A stretch of 64,000 bases of DNA from Pseudomonas putida (GCF_002906855.1 NZ_MINI01000028.1:620001-684000), one strand, 5' to 3'; numbered from the stretch's first letter, positions 50,964-60,651 are shown. The notes: generated by a model from the letters alone, not told the origin. Made by a program: numbers and translations.

Positions 50964-52817
50964 GTGAGCGCAACCCTTCTATTCTGCCGGCGCCAGGCGC
51001 CGCTGGCGGCCCTGTGCTGCCTGCTCGCAACCCCGGTTGCGGGCGTTCAATTCGACGTTGGCTCGCTGCAAGGGCGTTTCGACTCGGCACTGTCATTGAG
51101 TACCGCCGTCAGCACTGCCAACCCCGACAAACAGCAGTTGCAGGCTGCCAATGGCAACGACGCGAGGCGCAACTACCGCTCGCGCGATGTGTTTTCGGCG
51201 ATCTTCAAAGGCACCCACGATCTGGAGCTGCGGCGCGATAACGTGGGAGTGTTCCTGCGTGGCACCTACTGGTACGACACCGCGCAGCGCGACCACAGCC
51301 AGCGGGCCGTCGAGATCGACGACCGCAACCGCCAGGTTTCGGCGAAAACCGCTGGGGCGGAGCTGCTCGATGCGTTCGCCTACGGCCTTTACGACATTGG
51401 CGGTGAGCCCGGTTCGCTGCGGGTGGGCAAACAGGTGGTCAACTGGGGGGAAAGCCTGTTCATCCAGGGCGGGCTCAACGTGATCAACCCCTTTAACCAG
51501 GCTGCGCTGCGCCGGCCAGGCTCGGAAGTGAAAGACGCCCTGGCGCCGGTCAACCTGCTGTATGTCACGCAGAACCTCACCCAAGCGCTGTCTTTCGATG
51601 CCTTCTACCAGCTGGACTGGGAGCAGACCCGGCTGGAGAACTGTGCAACGTTCTTTTCCGGCAACGACTTCATGCCTGAAGGCTGCCAGGGGCTGGATGT
51701 TGGCGGGCAGATGGTGACCAACCCGGCCGTGTCCCAGGCTCTGGCGCCGTTCGGTGTGACGCTGACGGAGGAGGGCGTGCGTGTGCCTCGGGGCGCCGAC
51801 CAAGATGCACGCAACGGTGGCCAATGGGGTTTTTCGTTGCACTGGTACGTTGAGCCATTGGATACCGAGTTCGGCCTGTTCGCCGCCAATTACCACAGCC
51901 GTTCGCCTTACCTGGGCACGGTCAGCAGCCGCTATTACGCCAATACGGGCTTTGCCCGTGAGCTGTGCGGCAATGTCGGTGTGGCGCTGGCCAACTGCGG
52001 CGCTTTTCTGGCGTCGAGCAATGGGCAGACCCTGGCCGGTGCGCTGCGCATGGGCACCTCGCAGTACCGGGCGCAATACCCCGAGGACATCCGCCTGTAC
52101 GGCCTGACCTTCGCCACCACCCTGCGCAACGGTGCCGCCGTGCAGGGCGAACTGAGCTACCGGCCTAACATGCCGGTGCAGCTCAACGGCAACGATGTGC
52201 TGCAGTCATTGCTCAATGCCCCCGGCCGCAGCCCGCTCAACGCCGACGGCCTGCGCCCTGCGACAGACAATACACCCTTCGACGGTTACCGGCGCAAGGA
52301 GGTGAGCCAGGCCCAGGTATCGGCCGTACAGACGTTCAGCCAAGTCATGGGCGCCAACCAGCTACTGCTGATGGGCGAGGTGGGCGCCACCTATGTAGGC
52401 GGGCTGGAGGGGCGTTTCGGGCCGCGTTACGGCCGCTCCGGTGCCTATGGCAACGGTGAGCTGGCCGACAACAGCCTGTGCCTGGCCATCTCGAAAAGCC
52501 CGGGCGACTGTAACGGCGAGGGCTTTGTCACGCCTTTTTCCTGGGGGTACCGCCTGCGTGCGACCTGGAGCTACCCAAACCTGATCCAAGGCCTGGACAT
52601 CCGCCCAGGCCTGGCCTGGGCCCATGACGTCAAGGGTTACTCTCCGGCGGACAGTTCGGCCTTCAACGAAGGCTCGCGCTCGATCAGCCTGGGCGTGGAC
52701 GTCAGCCTGGCCAGCCAGTACTGGGCCAGCCTGGCCTATACCGATTACCTCGACGGCGATTACGGCACCCGCGGCGACCGCGATTATGTCGCCTTCAGCG
52801 TGGGTGCCAACTTCTAG
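50964..52817 (+). CDS. DUF1302 family outer-membrane protein
   Basis: The 617-residue predicted outer-membrane beta-barrel has a signal peptide (RQAPLAALCCLLATPVAG) and DUF1302 hallmarks: GSLQGRFDSALSLSTAVS near the N-terminus, LRVGKQVVNWGESLFIQGG, and the aromatic-ended C-terminus VAFSVGANF expected of a barrel strand recognised by the BAM machinery. It usually pairs with a DUF1329 protein for uptake or transfer of hydrophobic compounds. It starts at GTG 50964. The serine-hydrolase gene follows after 20 bp. Confidence 0.9.
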   Translation: MSATLLFCRRQAPLAALCCLLATPVAGVQFDVGSLQGRFDSALSLSTAVSTANPDKQQLQAANGNDARRNYRSRDVFSAIFKGTHDLELRRDNVGVFLRGTYWYDTAQRDHSQRAVEIDDRNRQVSAKTAGAELLDAFAYGLYDIGGEPGSLRVGKQVVNWGESLFIQGGLNVINPFNQAALRRPGSEVKDALAPVNLLYVTQNLTQALSFDAFYQLDWEQTRLENCATFFSGNDFMPEGCQGLDVGGQMVTNPAVSQALAPFGVTLTEEGVRVPRGADQDARNGGQWGFSLHWYVEPLDTEFGLFAANYHSRSPYLGTVSSRYYANTGFARELCGNVGVALANCGAFLASSNGQTLAGALRMGTSQYRAQYPEDIRLYGLTFATTLRNGAAVQGELSYRPNMPVQLNGNDVLQSLLNAPGRSPLNADGLRPATDNTPFDGYRRKEVSQAQVSAVQTFSQVMGANQLLLMGEVGATYVGGLEGRFGPRYGRSGAYGNGELADNSLCLAISKSPGDCNGEGFVTPFSWGYRLRATWSYPNLIQGLDIRPGLAWAHDVKGYSPADSSAFNEGSRSISLGVDVSLASQYWASLAYTDYLDGDYGTRGDRDYVAFSVGANF

Positions 52818-52837
52818 TGCAACCAAGGAGCAGGACC

Positions 52838-54157
52838 ATGTCCAAACGCAGCATGCAGCCTTCATCCGCCAACCTGACTGGTATCGCCTTGGTGCTGGCC
52901 GGTGCCCTGGCCCCAACCCTGGCGGTCGCTGAGCCGACCGGGCAGGGTGTGATGCAGGGGTTCCCTCCGGCGCCGGAGTTGCGGGTCAACCAGGCCAATG
53001 CCTTTCAGCCACCGTTCTTGCGCTGGTCGATGCGCCACGCCCGCGAGGTGTCGCCCACCCGGAGCATCGGCCGCGCAGCCACACCGCTGAGCTTGACCGA
53101 AGGCCGCGCGGTGGCCCTCGACCAACTGGCCTTCAGCGCCGGCGAGCAGCCTTTGACCTTGGCCGGCTACCTGCAGCAAACCAGCACCGATGGGCTGATC
53201 GTGATGCACCGAGGCAAGGTGGTGTACGAGCGTTATCTGGACGGCTTCCAACCCGGTCAGCCCCATATCTGGGCGTCGATGACCAAGTCGGTCACCGGCC
53301 TGATCGCCGCCCAGCTGATCGCCGAAGGTGCGCTGGACCCGCAGCGTACGCTGGCGCATTACGTGCCGGAACTGCGCGGCACGCCGTTTGGTGAGGCGAC
53401 AGTGCAGGCCAACCTGGACATGCAGGTGGCGGTGCAGTACCCAGCACAGATGCCGCCGGACCTCGGCCTGTTTGCCGCCACTGGCCTGATACCGCGGGGT
53501 GAAGGCATGCCGGGGGATATCTACAGCTTCCTGCGGCAGGTGCAACAGGCGCCGAACCCCGTTGGCCAGGCGCCGTTCTTCTACCAGAACGGCTCGCCGG
53601 AAGCGCTGGCCTGGGCGTTGCGGCGCATCACCGGGCTTAACTGGGCGCAGTTGGTCGAACAGCGGTTATGGTCGCGCTTCGCCGAGGAGGATGCCTATGT
53701 GCAAGTCGACCCGCTCGGCACCGAAATGGCCAGTGGCGGCATCAGTTGCAACTTGCGCGACACCGCCCGCTTCGCGGAGCTGGTGCGCCGCGAACTGGCC
53801 CGCGATGCCAAGGGCGACAGCTTCAATCAAGCGGTGCACAGCACGTTCCAGCCTGCGGACCCAGCAGTGTTCGCCCAAGGCGGTCTCGGCCCTGGCCGCC
53901 CTGGCTACGGCTACCGCAATTACTGGTACCAGAAAAACGACGGTGACGGTTCGTTCGAGGCCAGCGGGCGCTTCGGGCAGAAAATCTACATCAATCCCCG
54001 CCGTGAACTGGTAATCGTGAAGCTCTCAGTCACCGCCGATCAGGCCCTTCGCGCCACGCGTGCTAACGGCGAGGTGAACGCCCCCGCGCGCGTCGTGGAC
54101 TCGCCGTCTACGTTCAGCAGCATGGTCGATGCGGTGTTGGCGGCCCTGCCCGGTTGA
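52838..54157 (+). CDS. exported serine hydrolase of the beta-lactamase/PBP4-like family
   Basis: The 439-residue protein has an export signal (LTGIALVLAGALAPTLAVAE), the nucleophile motif SMTK in WASMTKSVTG (about residue 150) and a Tyr-x-Asn element FFYQNGSPEAL. It belongs to the class C beta-lactamase/esterase EstB-like group, which includes many esterases and amide hydrolases. In this place it may cleave an ester in the periplasm to release the acid used by the island. It is cotranscribed with the DUF1302 gene and convergent with the reductase gene. Confidence 0.88.
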   Translation: MSKRSMQPSSANLTGIALVLAGALAPTLAVAEPTGQGVMQGFPPAPELRVNQANAFQPPFLRWSMRHAREVSPTRSIGRAATPLSLTEGRAVALDQLAFSAGEQPLTLAGYLQQTSTDGLIVMHRGKVVYERYLDGFQPGQPHIWASMTKSVTGLIAAQLIAEGALDPQRTLAHYVPELRGTPFGEATVQANLDMQVAVQYPAQMPPDLGLFAATGLIPRGEGMPGDIYSFLRQVQQAPNPVGQAPFFYQNGSPEALAWALRRITGLNWAQLVEQRLWSRFAEEDAYVQVDPLGTEMASGGISCNLRDTARFAELVRRELARDAKGDSFNQAVHSTFQPADPAVFAQGGLGPGRPGYGYRNYWYQKNDGDGSFEASGRFGQKIYINPRRELVIVKLSVTADQALRATRANGEVNAPARVVDSPSTFSSMVDAVLAALPG

Positions 54158-54250
54158 GGTGTAAAGGGTTGTGTTCAGTAGGCCATGTATGGCCTTGGCG
54201 GAAGTGCGACGGCAGTGCTGATAATTACGGGCGAGCGATTTAGGTCACAA

Positions 54251-55195
54251 TCAAGCATCCAGCACCAACCGCAAGCTGCCGCATCCCGAAACGCAGGGGG
54301 CGACCCATGCCCCGCTGCTACGCTGGGCATCGCTCAGGCACTCGTCTCTGTGTTCTGGCTCGCCCTCGATCACCCGACTGATGCAGGCGCCGCAGATGCC
54401 CATGCCGCAGGACACGGGCAGCGCAACGCCCCCCCGTGCCGCCGCCTGCACCAGGCTTTCCCCAGGCTGTACCTGCACTTCTACACCGCTGCGCTGCAAC
54501 ACCAGCGAGCAGTTGCTGTTGCTTTGCGTCGTGGGCGCCGTGGCCTGGAAGTGCTCGCGGTGCAGGGCGCTGTGGGGCCAGCCGCAGGCCAGCGCGGTGC
54601 GCTCCACACAGTCCATGAAGCCCGCCGGGCCACAGCAGTACAGGCTGGCCTCGGCGGCCCAAGCCGGCAATTGCCTGGCCAGGTGAGCAGCGATCTGTCG
54701 CGCGCGCAGGCCTGCATGTAGCTCGATGTGTTCGTCGAGCCGCTGCAGGAAGGGCGCCTGTCGGGCATCGCGAGTGAAATACAGTAGCCGCACCGGTCGG
54801 CCCTGGGCCTGGCACTGGCGATACATCGGCAGCAACGGGGTGATGCCGATCCCGGCTGCCACCAGGATCACAGGCCCTGTGCCCGGTTGCAGGGCGAATA
54901 GGTTGCGGGGTTCTCCCACCTGCAGCTGGGCACCTAGGCGCAGGTGCTCGTGCAGCCAGCGCGAGCCGCCGCGCGAGGCGTTTTCACGCTTGATGCCCAG
55001 ATACAGATGGCCTTCCTCGGGCCGGCTGATCACCGAGTACTGGCGTACCACGCCGTTGCCCAGGCGCAGGTCCACATGGGCGCCGGGGGCCCAATCGAAG
55101 GGCAGGGGCGCTGCGCTCGGAGGGGCCAGTTCGACGCCCAGCACGTCTTCGCTTTCAAGGCGTAAGGCGCGCACTTGCAGTGTTATCCAGGTCAT
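54251..55195 (-). CDS. PDR/VanB-type oxygenase reductase (flavin, NAD and C-terminal [2Fe-2S])
   Basis: A 314-residue three-domain reductase. The flavin-binding domain has RQYSVISRPEEG, the NAD-binding domain has VILVAAGIGITPLLPMYRQC and YCCGPAGFMDCVE, and the C-terminal plant-type ferredoxin has SCGMGICGACISR and a final Cys in the APCVSGC segment. It passes electrons from NAD(P)H to a Rieske oxygenase, surely the one encoded four genes upstream. It is the last gene of the six-gene operon and overlaps the amidohydrolase gene by 4 bp. Confidence 0.92.
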   Translation of the reverse strand: MTWITLQVRALRLESEDVLGVELAPPSAAPLPFDWAPGAHVDLRLGNGVVRQYSVISRPEEGHLYLGIKRENASRGGSRWLHEHLRLGAQLQVGEPRNLFALQPGTGPVILVAAGIGITPLLPMYRQCQAQGRPVRLLYFTRDARQAPFLQRLDEHIELHAGLRARQIAAHLARQLPAWAAEASLYCCGPAGFMDCVERTALACGWPHSALHREHFQATAPTTQSNSNCSLVLQRSGVEVQVQPGESLVQAAARGGVALPVSCGMGICGACISRVIEGEPEHRDECLSDAQRSSGAWVAPCVSGCGSLRLVLDA

Positions 55196-56622
55196 GCGCG
55201 TACCCCCGCGGCGCGTTGCAGGCTCAGCACCGCTTCGCGGGCCTGGCTGCGCAGTTGGGCCAGGTCAACCCCGGGCAGTTGGTCGTTCTCTACGCTCAGT
55301 CGGCCGCCCACCAGCAGCGCGTGCAGGGTTGGCCGGCCGCCGCCCACTACCGGCGCGATGCCTAGGTCGTGCAGGCCGAAGTAGCGCGGTTGGTCCAGGC
55401 GGTAGATCGCCAGGTCTGCCGACATGCCCACCTGCAGTGTGCCGACGTCGCCCAGCCCCAGCACCTGCGCGCCGCCAGCGCTGCCCCAGCGCACCACGTC
55501 TTCCACGCAGGCCACATGGGCGCCGCCCTCGAAGTGGCCGCCGGCATGCCGGGGCAGGGCGCGCTCGCCAGCCTTGGCTCGCTGCATCAACCAGGCTGCG
55601 TGGGTTTCGCTGATCATGTCGCAGGCTTCGTTGGACGCTGCACCATCCACACCGATCGACACCGTCATTCCCGCAGCCTCCATGGCGACGATATCGGCAA
55701 TGCCGCTGCCCAGTCGGCCATTGCTCTGAGGGCAATGGGCGACGCCGGTGCCGGTGGCGCCGAGCAGGCGGATCTCCTCGGCGCTGAGTTTCACCAAGTG
55801 GGCGAACCACACGTCTGGGCCCAGCCATTCGTGCTCGGCGCAGAACGCCACCGGCGACAGGCCATGGTGCGTGCGCACCTCGTCCTGGTACTCGACCGTT
55901 TCGCTCAGGTGGCTGTGCAGGCGGATCCCCAGGCTGCGCGCCACTCGCGCGGTCTCGCGCAGGTGTTCGGGTGGCATCGAATAAGGCGGGCTGGTGGGCG
56001 CCATGACCACTCGGCGCCAGGCATCGGCGGCCGGTTCGTGGTACTGGCGCACTAGGCGCTGTACATCGTCCAAGTACTGTTCGAGGGTTTCCGGCCCGGC
56101 GCCGCGCGTGCCTTCGGCCTGGCGGACCTGGGTGGCGCCGCCGCGGCACAGGACGAAACGCAGGCCCAGGCGTTCGGCCTCCTCGAACAGTATTTGCGCG
56201 CTGTCGAAGGCCATGCCCGGCAGATACAGGTAGTGGTGGTCGGCAACCGTGCTGCAGCCAGAGCGGGCCAGTTCCACGAGGCCAACGCGTGCCGCGATGC
56301 GAAAGCTGTGCTCATCGAACAGCCCGCGGTAGCGGTAGGGCACTGCGCCCAGCCAGGCACCGAGGCTCTGGTCGATACCGGCGGGGATGCCCTTGAGCAG
56401 AGACTGGAACAGATGATGGTGGGTGTTCACCCAGCTTGGGTATATCACGCAATCGGTGGCATCGAGCACTCGTTCGCCCGGCAGTGCCTGCAAGGCACCC
56501 AGCGCGGCGATGCGTCCGTCGGTGATGCGGATGTCCGGCCCGGCGTGGCGCGCGGCGCCTGCGCGAAGGCCGGTGAGAATAGCGCTGGCATTGCGGATCA
56601 GCCAATTGTCGGCATGCTTCAT
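55192..56622 (-). CDS. amidohydrolase of the 8-oxoguanine deaminase / TrzN-AtzA type
   Basis: The 476-residue amidohydrolase has the metal motif NTHHHLFQSLL near residue 69, as in 8-oxoguanine deaminases and related aminohydrolases. It also has HSHLSETVEYQDE, VWFAHLVKLS and SIGVDGAASNE with the metal-ligating Asp. It deaminates or dechlorinates an N-heterocycle; the partner Rieske enzyme and NMT1-type transporter suggest an imported purine, pterin or triazine-like compound. The start at 56622 follows GGAG. It belongs to the operon between the permease and reductase genes. Confidence 0.87.
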   Translation of the reverse strand: MKHADNWLIRNASAILTGLRAGAARHAGPDIRITDGRIAALGALQALPGERVLDATDCVIYPSWVNTHHHLFQSLLKGIPAGIDQSLGAWLGAVPYRYRGLFDEHSFRIAARVGLVELARSGCSTVADHHYLYLPGMAFDSAQILFEEAERLGLRFVLCRGGATQVRQAEGTRGAGPETLEQYLDDVQRLVRQYHEPAADAWRRVVMAPTSPPYSMPPEHLRETARVARSLGIRLHSHLSETVEYQDEVRTHHGLSPVAFCAEHEWLGPDVWFAHLVKLSAEEIRLLGATGTGVAHCPQSNGRLGSGIADIVAMEAAGMTVSIGVDGAASNEACDMISETHAAWLMQRAKAGERALPRHAGGHFEGGAHVACVEDVVRWGSAGGAQVLGLGDVGTLQVGMSADLAIYRLDQPRYFGLHDLGIAPVVGGGRPTLHALLVGGRLSVENDQLPGVDLAQLRSQAREAVLSLQRAAGVRA

Positions 56623-56640
56623 GTCTGGCTCCTTCAAAGG

Positions 56641-57432
56641 TCAGCCCAATTCGCTTTCGTGCCAGTGGCGCAGGCTCAGGTGAGCCAGCAAGGCCATCAG
56701 GCTGAACAGCGCGATGCCGGTCAGGGCAATCAGCACCAGGGCGGCGAATAGGCGCGGAATGTTGAGTTGAAAGCCGGCTTGCAGAATCTGGTAGGCAAGG
56801 CCTGCACCAGTGCCGCCGGTACCAGCGACGAACTCGGCCACCACCGCGCCGATCAGCGCCAGGCCGCTGGCGATGCGCAGCCCAGCGAAGAAGCACGGTA
56901 ACGCGCTGGGGATGCGCAGGCGCAACAGCACCTGCCAGCGGCTGGCGCGGTTCAGGCGGAACAGGTTGAGCAGGCCCGGGTTGACGCTGCGCAGGCCCAG
57001 CACGGTGTTGGCGATGATCGGGAAGATCGCCACCAGGGTTGCGCAGATCACCAGCGCCAGGGTGGTGTCGCTGCACCAGATGATGATCAGCGGCGCGATG
57101 GCCACCACCGGGGTGACCTGCAGCAGGATCGCATAGGGAAACAGGCTGGCCTCGAGCACGCGGCTCTGCACGAACACAAAGGCCGCCAGGGTCCCGATGA
57201 ACACCGCCAGGGAGAACGAGAGGAAGGTGATCTTCAGCGTCATCCACAGGGCGCCCAGTAACGTCGGGCCATCGGCGATCAGCGTGCGGCCGATGTCGGC
57301 CGGCGACGGCACCAGGTAGGCCGGGACTTTCCAGGCGACGCAGGCCAGTTGCCAGAGGCCCAGCAGCACCAGGCCGACCAGCAGCGGTGAGGCGATGCGC
57401 AGCAGTAGGGGGGGACGCGACGATTGGCTCAT
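56641..57432 (-). CDS. ABC transporter permease (SsuC/TauC/ThiX type)
   Basis: A 263-residue inner-membrane protein with about six helices and the cytoplasmic coupling (EAA-like) segment around FFAGLRIASGLALIGAVVAEF. It pairs with the ATPase 11 bp upstream and the NMT1-type binding protein to import a small organic molecule. Start at 57432 (MSQSSRPPLLLR) by fit to family length; the longer frame enters the ATPase gene. Confidence 0.9.
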   Translation of the reverse strand: MSQSSRPPLLLRIASPLLVGLVLLGLWQLACVAWKVPAYLVPSPADIGRTLIADGPTLLGALWMTLKITFLSFSLAVFIGTLAAFVFVQSRVLEASLFPYAILLQVTPVVAIAPLIIIWCSDTTLALVICATLVAIFPIIANTVLGLRSVNPGLLNLFRLNRASRWQVLLRLRIPSALPCFFAGLRIASGLALIGAVVAEFVAGTGGTGAGLAYQILQAGFQLNIPRLFAALVLIALTGIALFSLMALLAHLSLRHWHESELG

Positions 57433-57442
57433 GGTAATGCCC

Positions 57443-58264
57443 TCAGCAATGATCACTGTTGGCCTGGGCCAACAGCTGGGACAGGTGTGCGCATTGTGCG
57501 ATGAACGCCGGCGAGGTGCGGTAGGCCTCGTCACGCTCGGGTGGGCCGTCGATGGCTACATCGGCGATCACCCGGCCGGGGCGGGCCCCCATCACCACCA
57601 CCCGCGACGACAGGTACACCGCCTCGAAGATGCTGTGGGTGACGAACACCACCGTCAGGTCGCGCTCGGCCCACAACTGGCGCAGGTCGCTGTCGAGCTT
57701 GTTACGGGTGAACTCGTCCAGCGCACCGAACGGTTCGTCCATCAGCAGCAGGTTGGGCTCGGTGGCCAGCGCCCTGGCGATGGAGGCACGCATCTGCATG
57801 CCTCCGGAAAGCTCGCGTGGGTACACACCGCCGAATGCCCCCAGGCCTACCAGTTCCAGGGCAGCCTGCACCCGTGGCTGGCTTTGCGCCTTGGGCACGC
57901 CGGCAAGGTCCAGGGGCAGGCGCACGTTGTCCTGCACTTTGGCCCAGGGCATCAAGGTGGCCTCCTGAAACACCATGGCAAGGCCTGCACCCGGCGCTTC
58001 CTTGCCCCACCAGCGTACATGGCCAGCGCTGGGTCGTTCGAGGCCTGCGAACATTTTCAGCAGGGTACTTTTGCCGCACCCCGAAGGGCCCAGCAGCGAG
58101 ACGAATTCGCCTCGGGCGATCGCCAGTTTCACGCGGCTCAAGGCATGGGTGCCGTTGCCGTAGGTTTTTTCCACCTGGTTGGCGAACAGCGGCGTGTCCA
58201 CCCCGATGAGGGGCGAAAGGGCTTGCGGTTGGGCCGTCGCGGTAGGAAGGGTGTGCATCAACAT
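57443..58264 (-). CDS. ABC transporter ATP-binding protein (SsuB/TauB/ThiZ type)
   Basis: The 273-residue ATPase has Walker A LLGPSGCGKSTLLKMFAG, Q-loop QEATLMPW, signature ELSGGMQMRASIARALA, Walker B LLLMDEPFGALDEFTR and H-loop VTHSIFEAVYLSSRV, all intact. The start at 58264 follows GGGGAGAG; the longer GTG/ATG reading at 58285 is less likely. A 63-bp gap separates it from the Rieske gene upstream. Confidence 0.93.
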   Translation of the reverse strand: MLMHTLPTATAQPQALSPLIGVDTPLFANQVEKTYGNGTHALSRVKLAIARGEFVSLLGPSGCGKSTLLKMFAGLERPSAGHVRWWGKEAPGAGLAMVFQEATLMPWAKVQDNVRLPLDLAGVPKAQSQPRVQAALELVGLGAFGGVYPRELSGGMQMRASIARALATEPNLLLMDEPFGALDEFTRNKLDSDLRQLWAERDLTVVFVTHSIFEAVYLSSRVVVMGARPGRVIADVAIDGPPERDEAYRTSPAFIAQCAHLSQLLAQANSDHC

Positions 58265-58327
58265 AGCGCTCTCCCCGTAGGTCATGAGCAGTTGAAAATG
58301 CCCCGGCGCAGCGGGGCGCTGTGCAGG

Positions 58328-59353
58328 TCAGTGGCTGAGGAACACTTCGCTCTCGCCATGGGCTTCGAGCAAGCCCAGCAACTGGCGGCGAATCACCAGC
58401 CCGGGCTTGTCCGAAGGCATGTGCAGCTCGACTCGCCGACGGGTGTCGACGCAGGCGTCGGGGTCGGTGGCCTCGAGGATGTCGCGGTCCTCGGCGGTGA
58501 TCGCCGCATCCCAGTCGATCAGCTCCTGGGTGGAGCACTGCGCTTCGCTGTCGTTGCGGTACAGCCACTGCACCAGCATCAACCGGCCGTCATCGATGGG
58601 CGTGGCGCAGTTGTAGATGATGTGGTGGATACCGCTGTTCGGGTACATGCAGCCGAAGCGCCGTGAAAATGGCAGGTAGTAGCGGTTGACCAAGTGGCGC
58701 TCGGTGATTGGCGCGGTGGTGCCGGTGATACGAAAGCTCGCCTCGGGGTTGCGGATAGGCACGCGGGTTTCGGCCTCGAAACCATAGTCGGTTTCGCGGA
58801 ACTCATAGCTGGCCGGTTGCGGCTGGTCGAACAGGCCGAAGTTGGCCTTGTGCACGAATGAAAAATGGGAGTTGTCGAAGGAGTTCTCCATTACCCGCAA
58901 CGGGCTGGTTTTCCATTCTTCGTAGAACTGGAAGATGCGCCGGTAACCGGGGGCGCCGTCTTCGGGGAACTCGGGGATCGGCTGCAGCGGGTCGTCCAGC
59001 GCGACCCAGGCATAGCCGTATTTCGCCTGGCAGTGATAGGCCTTGACCGCAGCACCCGGGGGGATGGCGCCGCAGGGGTTCTGCGGGATTTTCACGCAGG
59101 CACCGCCGGCGTCGTATTCCCAGCCGTGGTAGCCGCAGGCGATGTTGCCGTCTTCGCTGACGAAGCCTTTGGAAAGCTTGGCAGTGCGGTGGCAGCAGCG
59201 ATCACGCATCGCCACCGGGGTGCCGTCGGGGCGCTTCCACAGCACCAGCGCTTCACCCAGCAGAGTGAACGGTTTAGGGCCATCGTCCAAGGCGCTCAGA
59301 GGTAGCAGGGCATACCAGAAGCGGCGCAGTACAGGTTGTTGGGTAACCAGCAT
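58328..59353 (-). CDS. Rieske non-heme iron oxygenase, catalytic subunit
   Basis: A 341-residue oxygenase with the Rieske ligands Cys53-x-His55 (RCCHRTAKLS) and Cys73-x2-His76 (CGYHGWEY). The catalytic iron site is Asp160-x2-His163-x4-His168 in ENSFDNSHFSFVH. The size is that of monooxygenase/demethylase types (VanA, NdmA) rather than two-subunit dioxygenases, and no beta subunit is encoded. It hydroxylates or dealkylates an imported heterocycle or aromatic ether, using the reductase at the end of the operon. Gene order places it between transport genes and a deaminase, a combination I do not recognise as described. Confidence 0.93.
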   Translation of the reverse strand: MLVTQQPVLRRFWYALLPLSALDDGPKPFTLLGEALVLWKRPDGTPVAMRDRCCHRTAKLSKGFVSEDGNIACGYHGWEYDAGGACVKIPQNPCGAIPPGAAVKAYHCQAKYGYAWVALDDPLQPIPEFPEDGAPGYRRIFQFYEEWKTSPLRVMENSFDNSHFSFVHKANFGLFDQPQPASYEFRETDYGFEAETRVPIRNPEASFRITGTTAPITERHLVNRYYLPFSRRFGCMYPNSGIHHIIYNCATPIDDGRLMLVQWLYRNDSEAQCSTQELIDWDAAITAEDRDILEATDPDACVDTRRRVELHMPSDKPGLVIRRQLLGLLEAHGESEVFLSH

Positions 59354-59391
59354 GATCGGGTTTCCTCACGGCATTCGAGTTTTTATGGGGT

Positions 59392-60417
59392 TCAGCGGCT
59401 GGCTGCCTGGTCGGCAACGGGCAACACGTGCAGGCCTTGCACGAAACGGGTGGTATAGGCCTTTTGCCACGGCGCCTCGGCACCGAGCAGGCCAGCCTGC
59501 ACCATGAAGTCGCGGGTGGCGTGCCAGCGCGCGTCGTTCATGGTGCCGATGCCTTGGCTTGCAGCGTCGCCACCGGTAACCAGGCGGTATTGCTTGAGGG
59601 TGCTCACGCCCCAGGCCAGCAGTTCGTCGCTCATGTTGGGGTTGTCACGCTTGATCAGCGCATTGCCGGCTGCAGGGTTGTCGAGGTAGCGCTTCCAGCC
59701 CTCCATTGAGGCGCGCACGAAACGCTCGACCCGCTCCGGGTGCTGTTCGATGACGTCCTGGCGGGTCGCCACGGTGGAGCCGTAGGGCGGGTACCCGGCA
59801 TCGGCGAACAGGAAGAAGTTGGGCTGCTGGCCGGCCTTCCTGGCCTGGAACAGCTCGGAGCTGGCGTAGGCCTGCTGGGTGGTGTCGGGGTTGGCCAGGA
59901 ACGGCTGCAGGTTGAAGGTGTACGGCCGCGCCTGGTTGTCCGCCAGCTGGTACTTGGCCTTGAGCCACGGCCACCAGGTTTGCTGGCCCGAAGTGGAGAC
60001 CAGCACCTGTTTGCCCGCCAGGGCATCCAGGCCGGTGACATCGGCGTGGGTCATCAGGCCTTGGAGGTCACCCTGGAATGGCGCTGCCACTGCGACCACC
60101 GGCAAGCCTTGCTCGACGCTCTTGAGGATCTGCAGGTCATAGTTGACGATGAAATCGGCCTGCTTGCTGACCAGCAACTGCATGCCGTTGACCTGCGGGC
60201 CACCCATGCGAATGGTCACATCCAGACCTTCATTTGCATACAATCCATCGGCCAGGGCTTGATAGAAACCGCCCTGTTCGGCCTGGGCGTACCAAGAGGT
60301 GAGCAGCACCACGCGGTCATTGGCGCTGGCATGGGGCGCCAGTGCCACGGCGGCGGGCAGCAGCGCGGCCAGCAACCGCGAGCGAAGCGGGTGACCCAAG
60401 GCAAAGCGAGTGTTCAT
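59392..60417 (-). CDS. ABC transporter periplasmic binding protein, NMT1/THI5-like
   Basis: The 341-residue exported protein has a signal peptide (RSRLLAALLPAAVALAPHASA) and the NMT1 fold: WYAQAEQGGFYQALADGLY near the N-terminus and the ligand-contact region MQLLVSKQADFIVNYD. NMT1-type proteins bind pyrimidines, nitrate, sulfonates or riboflavin-like molecules. It is the first gene of the operon, behind the minus-strand sigma-54 promoter at 60652-60668 with a leader of about 220 nt. Confidence 0.9.
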   Translation of the reverse strand: MNTRFALGHPLRSRLLAALLPAAVALAPHASANDRVVLLTSWYAQAEQGGFYQALADGLYANEGLDVTIRMGGPQVNGMQLLVSKQADFIVNYDLQILKSVEQGLPVVAVAAPFQGDLQGLMTHADVTGLDALAGKQVLVSTSGQQTWWPWLKAKYQLADNQARPYTFNLQPFLANPDTTQQAYASSELFQARKAGQQPNFFLFADAGYPPYGSTVATRQDVIEQHPERVERFVRASMEGWKRYLDNPAAGNALIKRDNPNMSDELLAWGVSTLKQYRLVTGGDAASQGIGTMNDARWHATRDFMVQAGLLGAEAPWQKAYTTRFVQGLHVLPVADQAASR

Positions 60418-60595
60418 GTTGTGTTCTCCACCTCGATTGGGAAATCGCCGTGCGCCGTTGGGCACGCCAGCGAGTGCGCCGGGCGGTGGGAACTTGGGAA
60501 AGGGAGAGGGTACACGGGTGACGCTGCTCTCTTGCCCGTGGCCGTTCAGGCCGCGTTCAACCATCCGCTCGGATGTACGCCCGGTACAGGGCGCA

Positions 60596-60640
60596 AGAGC
60601 AATGTCCCATGCCGCTTTCGGCACTGACCGCTTCTACTCG
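60596..60640 (-). repeat. 45-bp inverted repeat, left copy (leader of the binding-protein operon)
   Basis: All 45 bases are the exact reverse complement of 60871-60915. On the minus strand it begins about 12 bp after the -12 element, so the transcript would open with this sequence and then meet a small hairpin (CGCCC/GGGCG). It contains the short dyad TGCCG-N4-CGGCA. Confidence 0.9.
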
Positions 60641-60651
60641 CAAGAGTCTGA

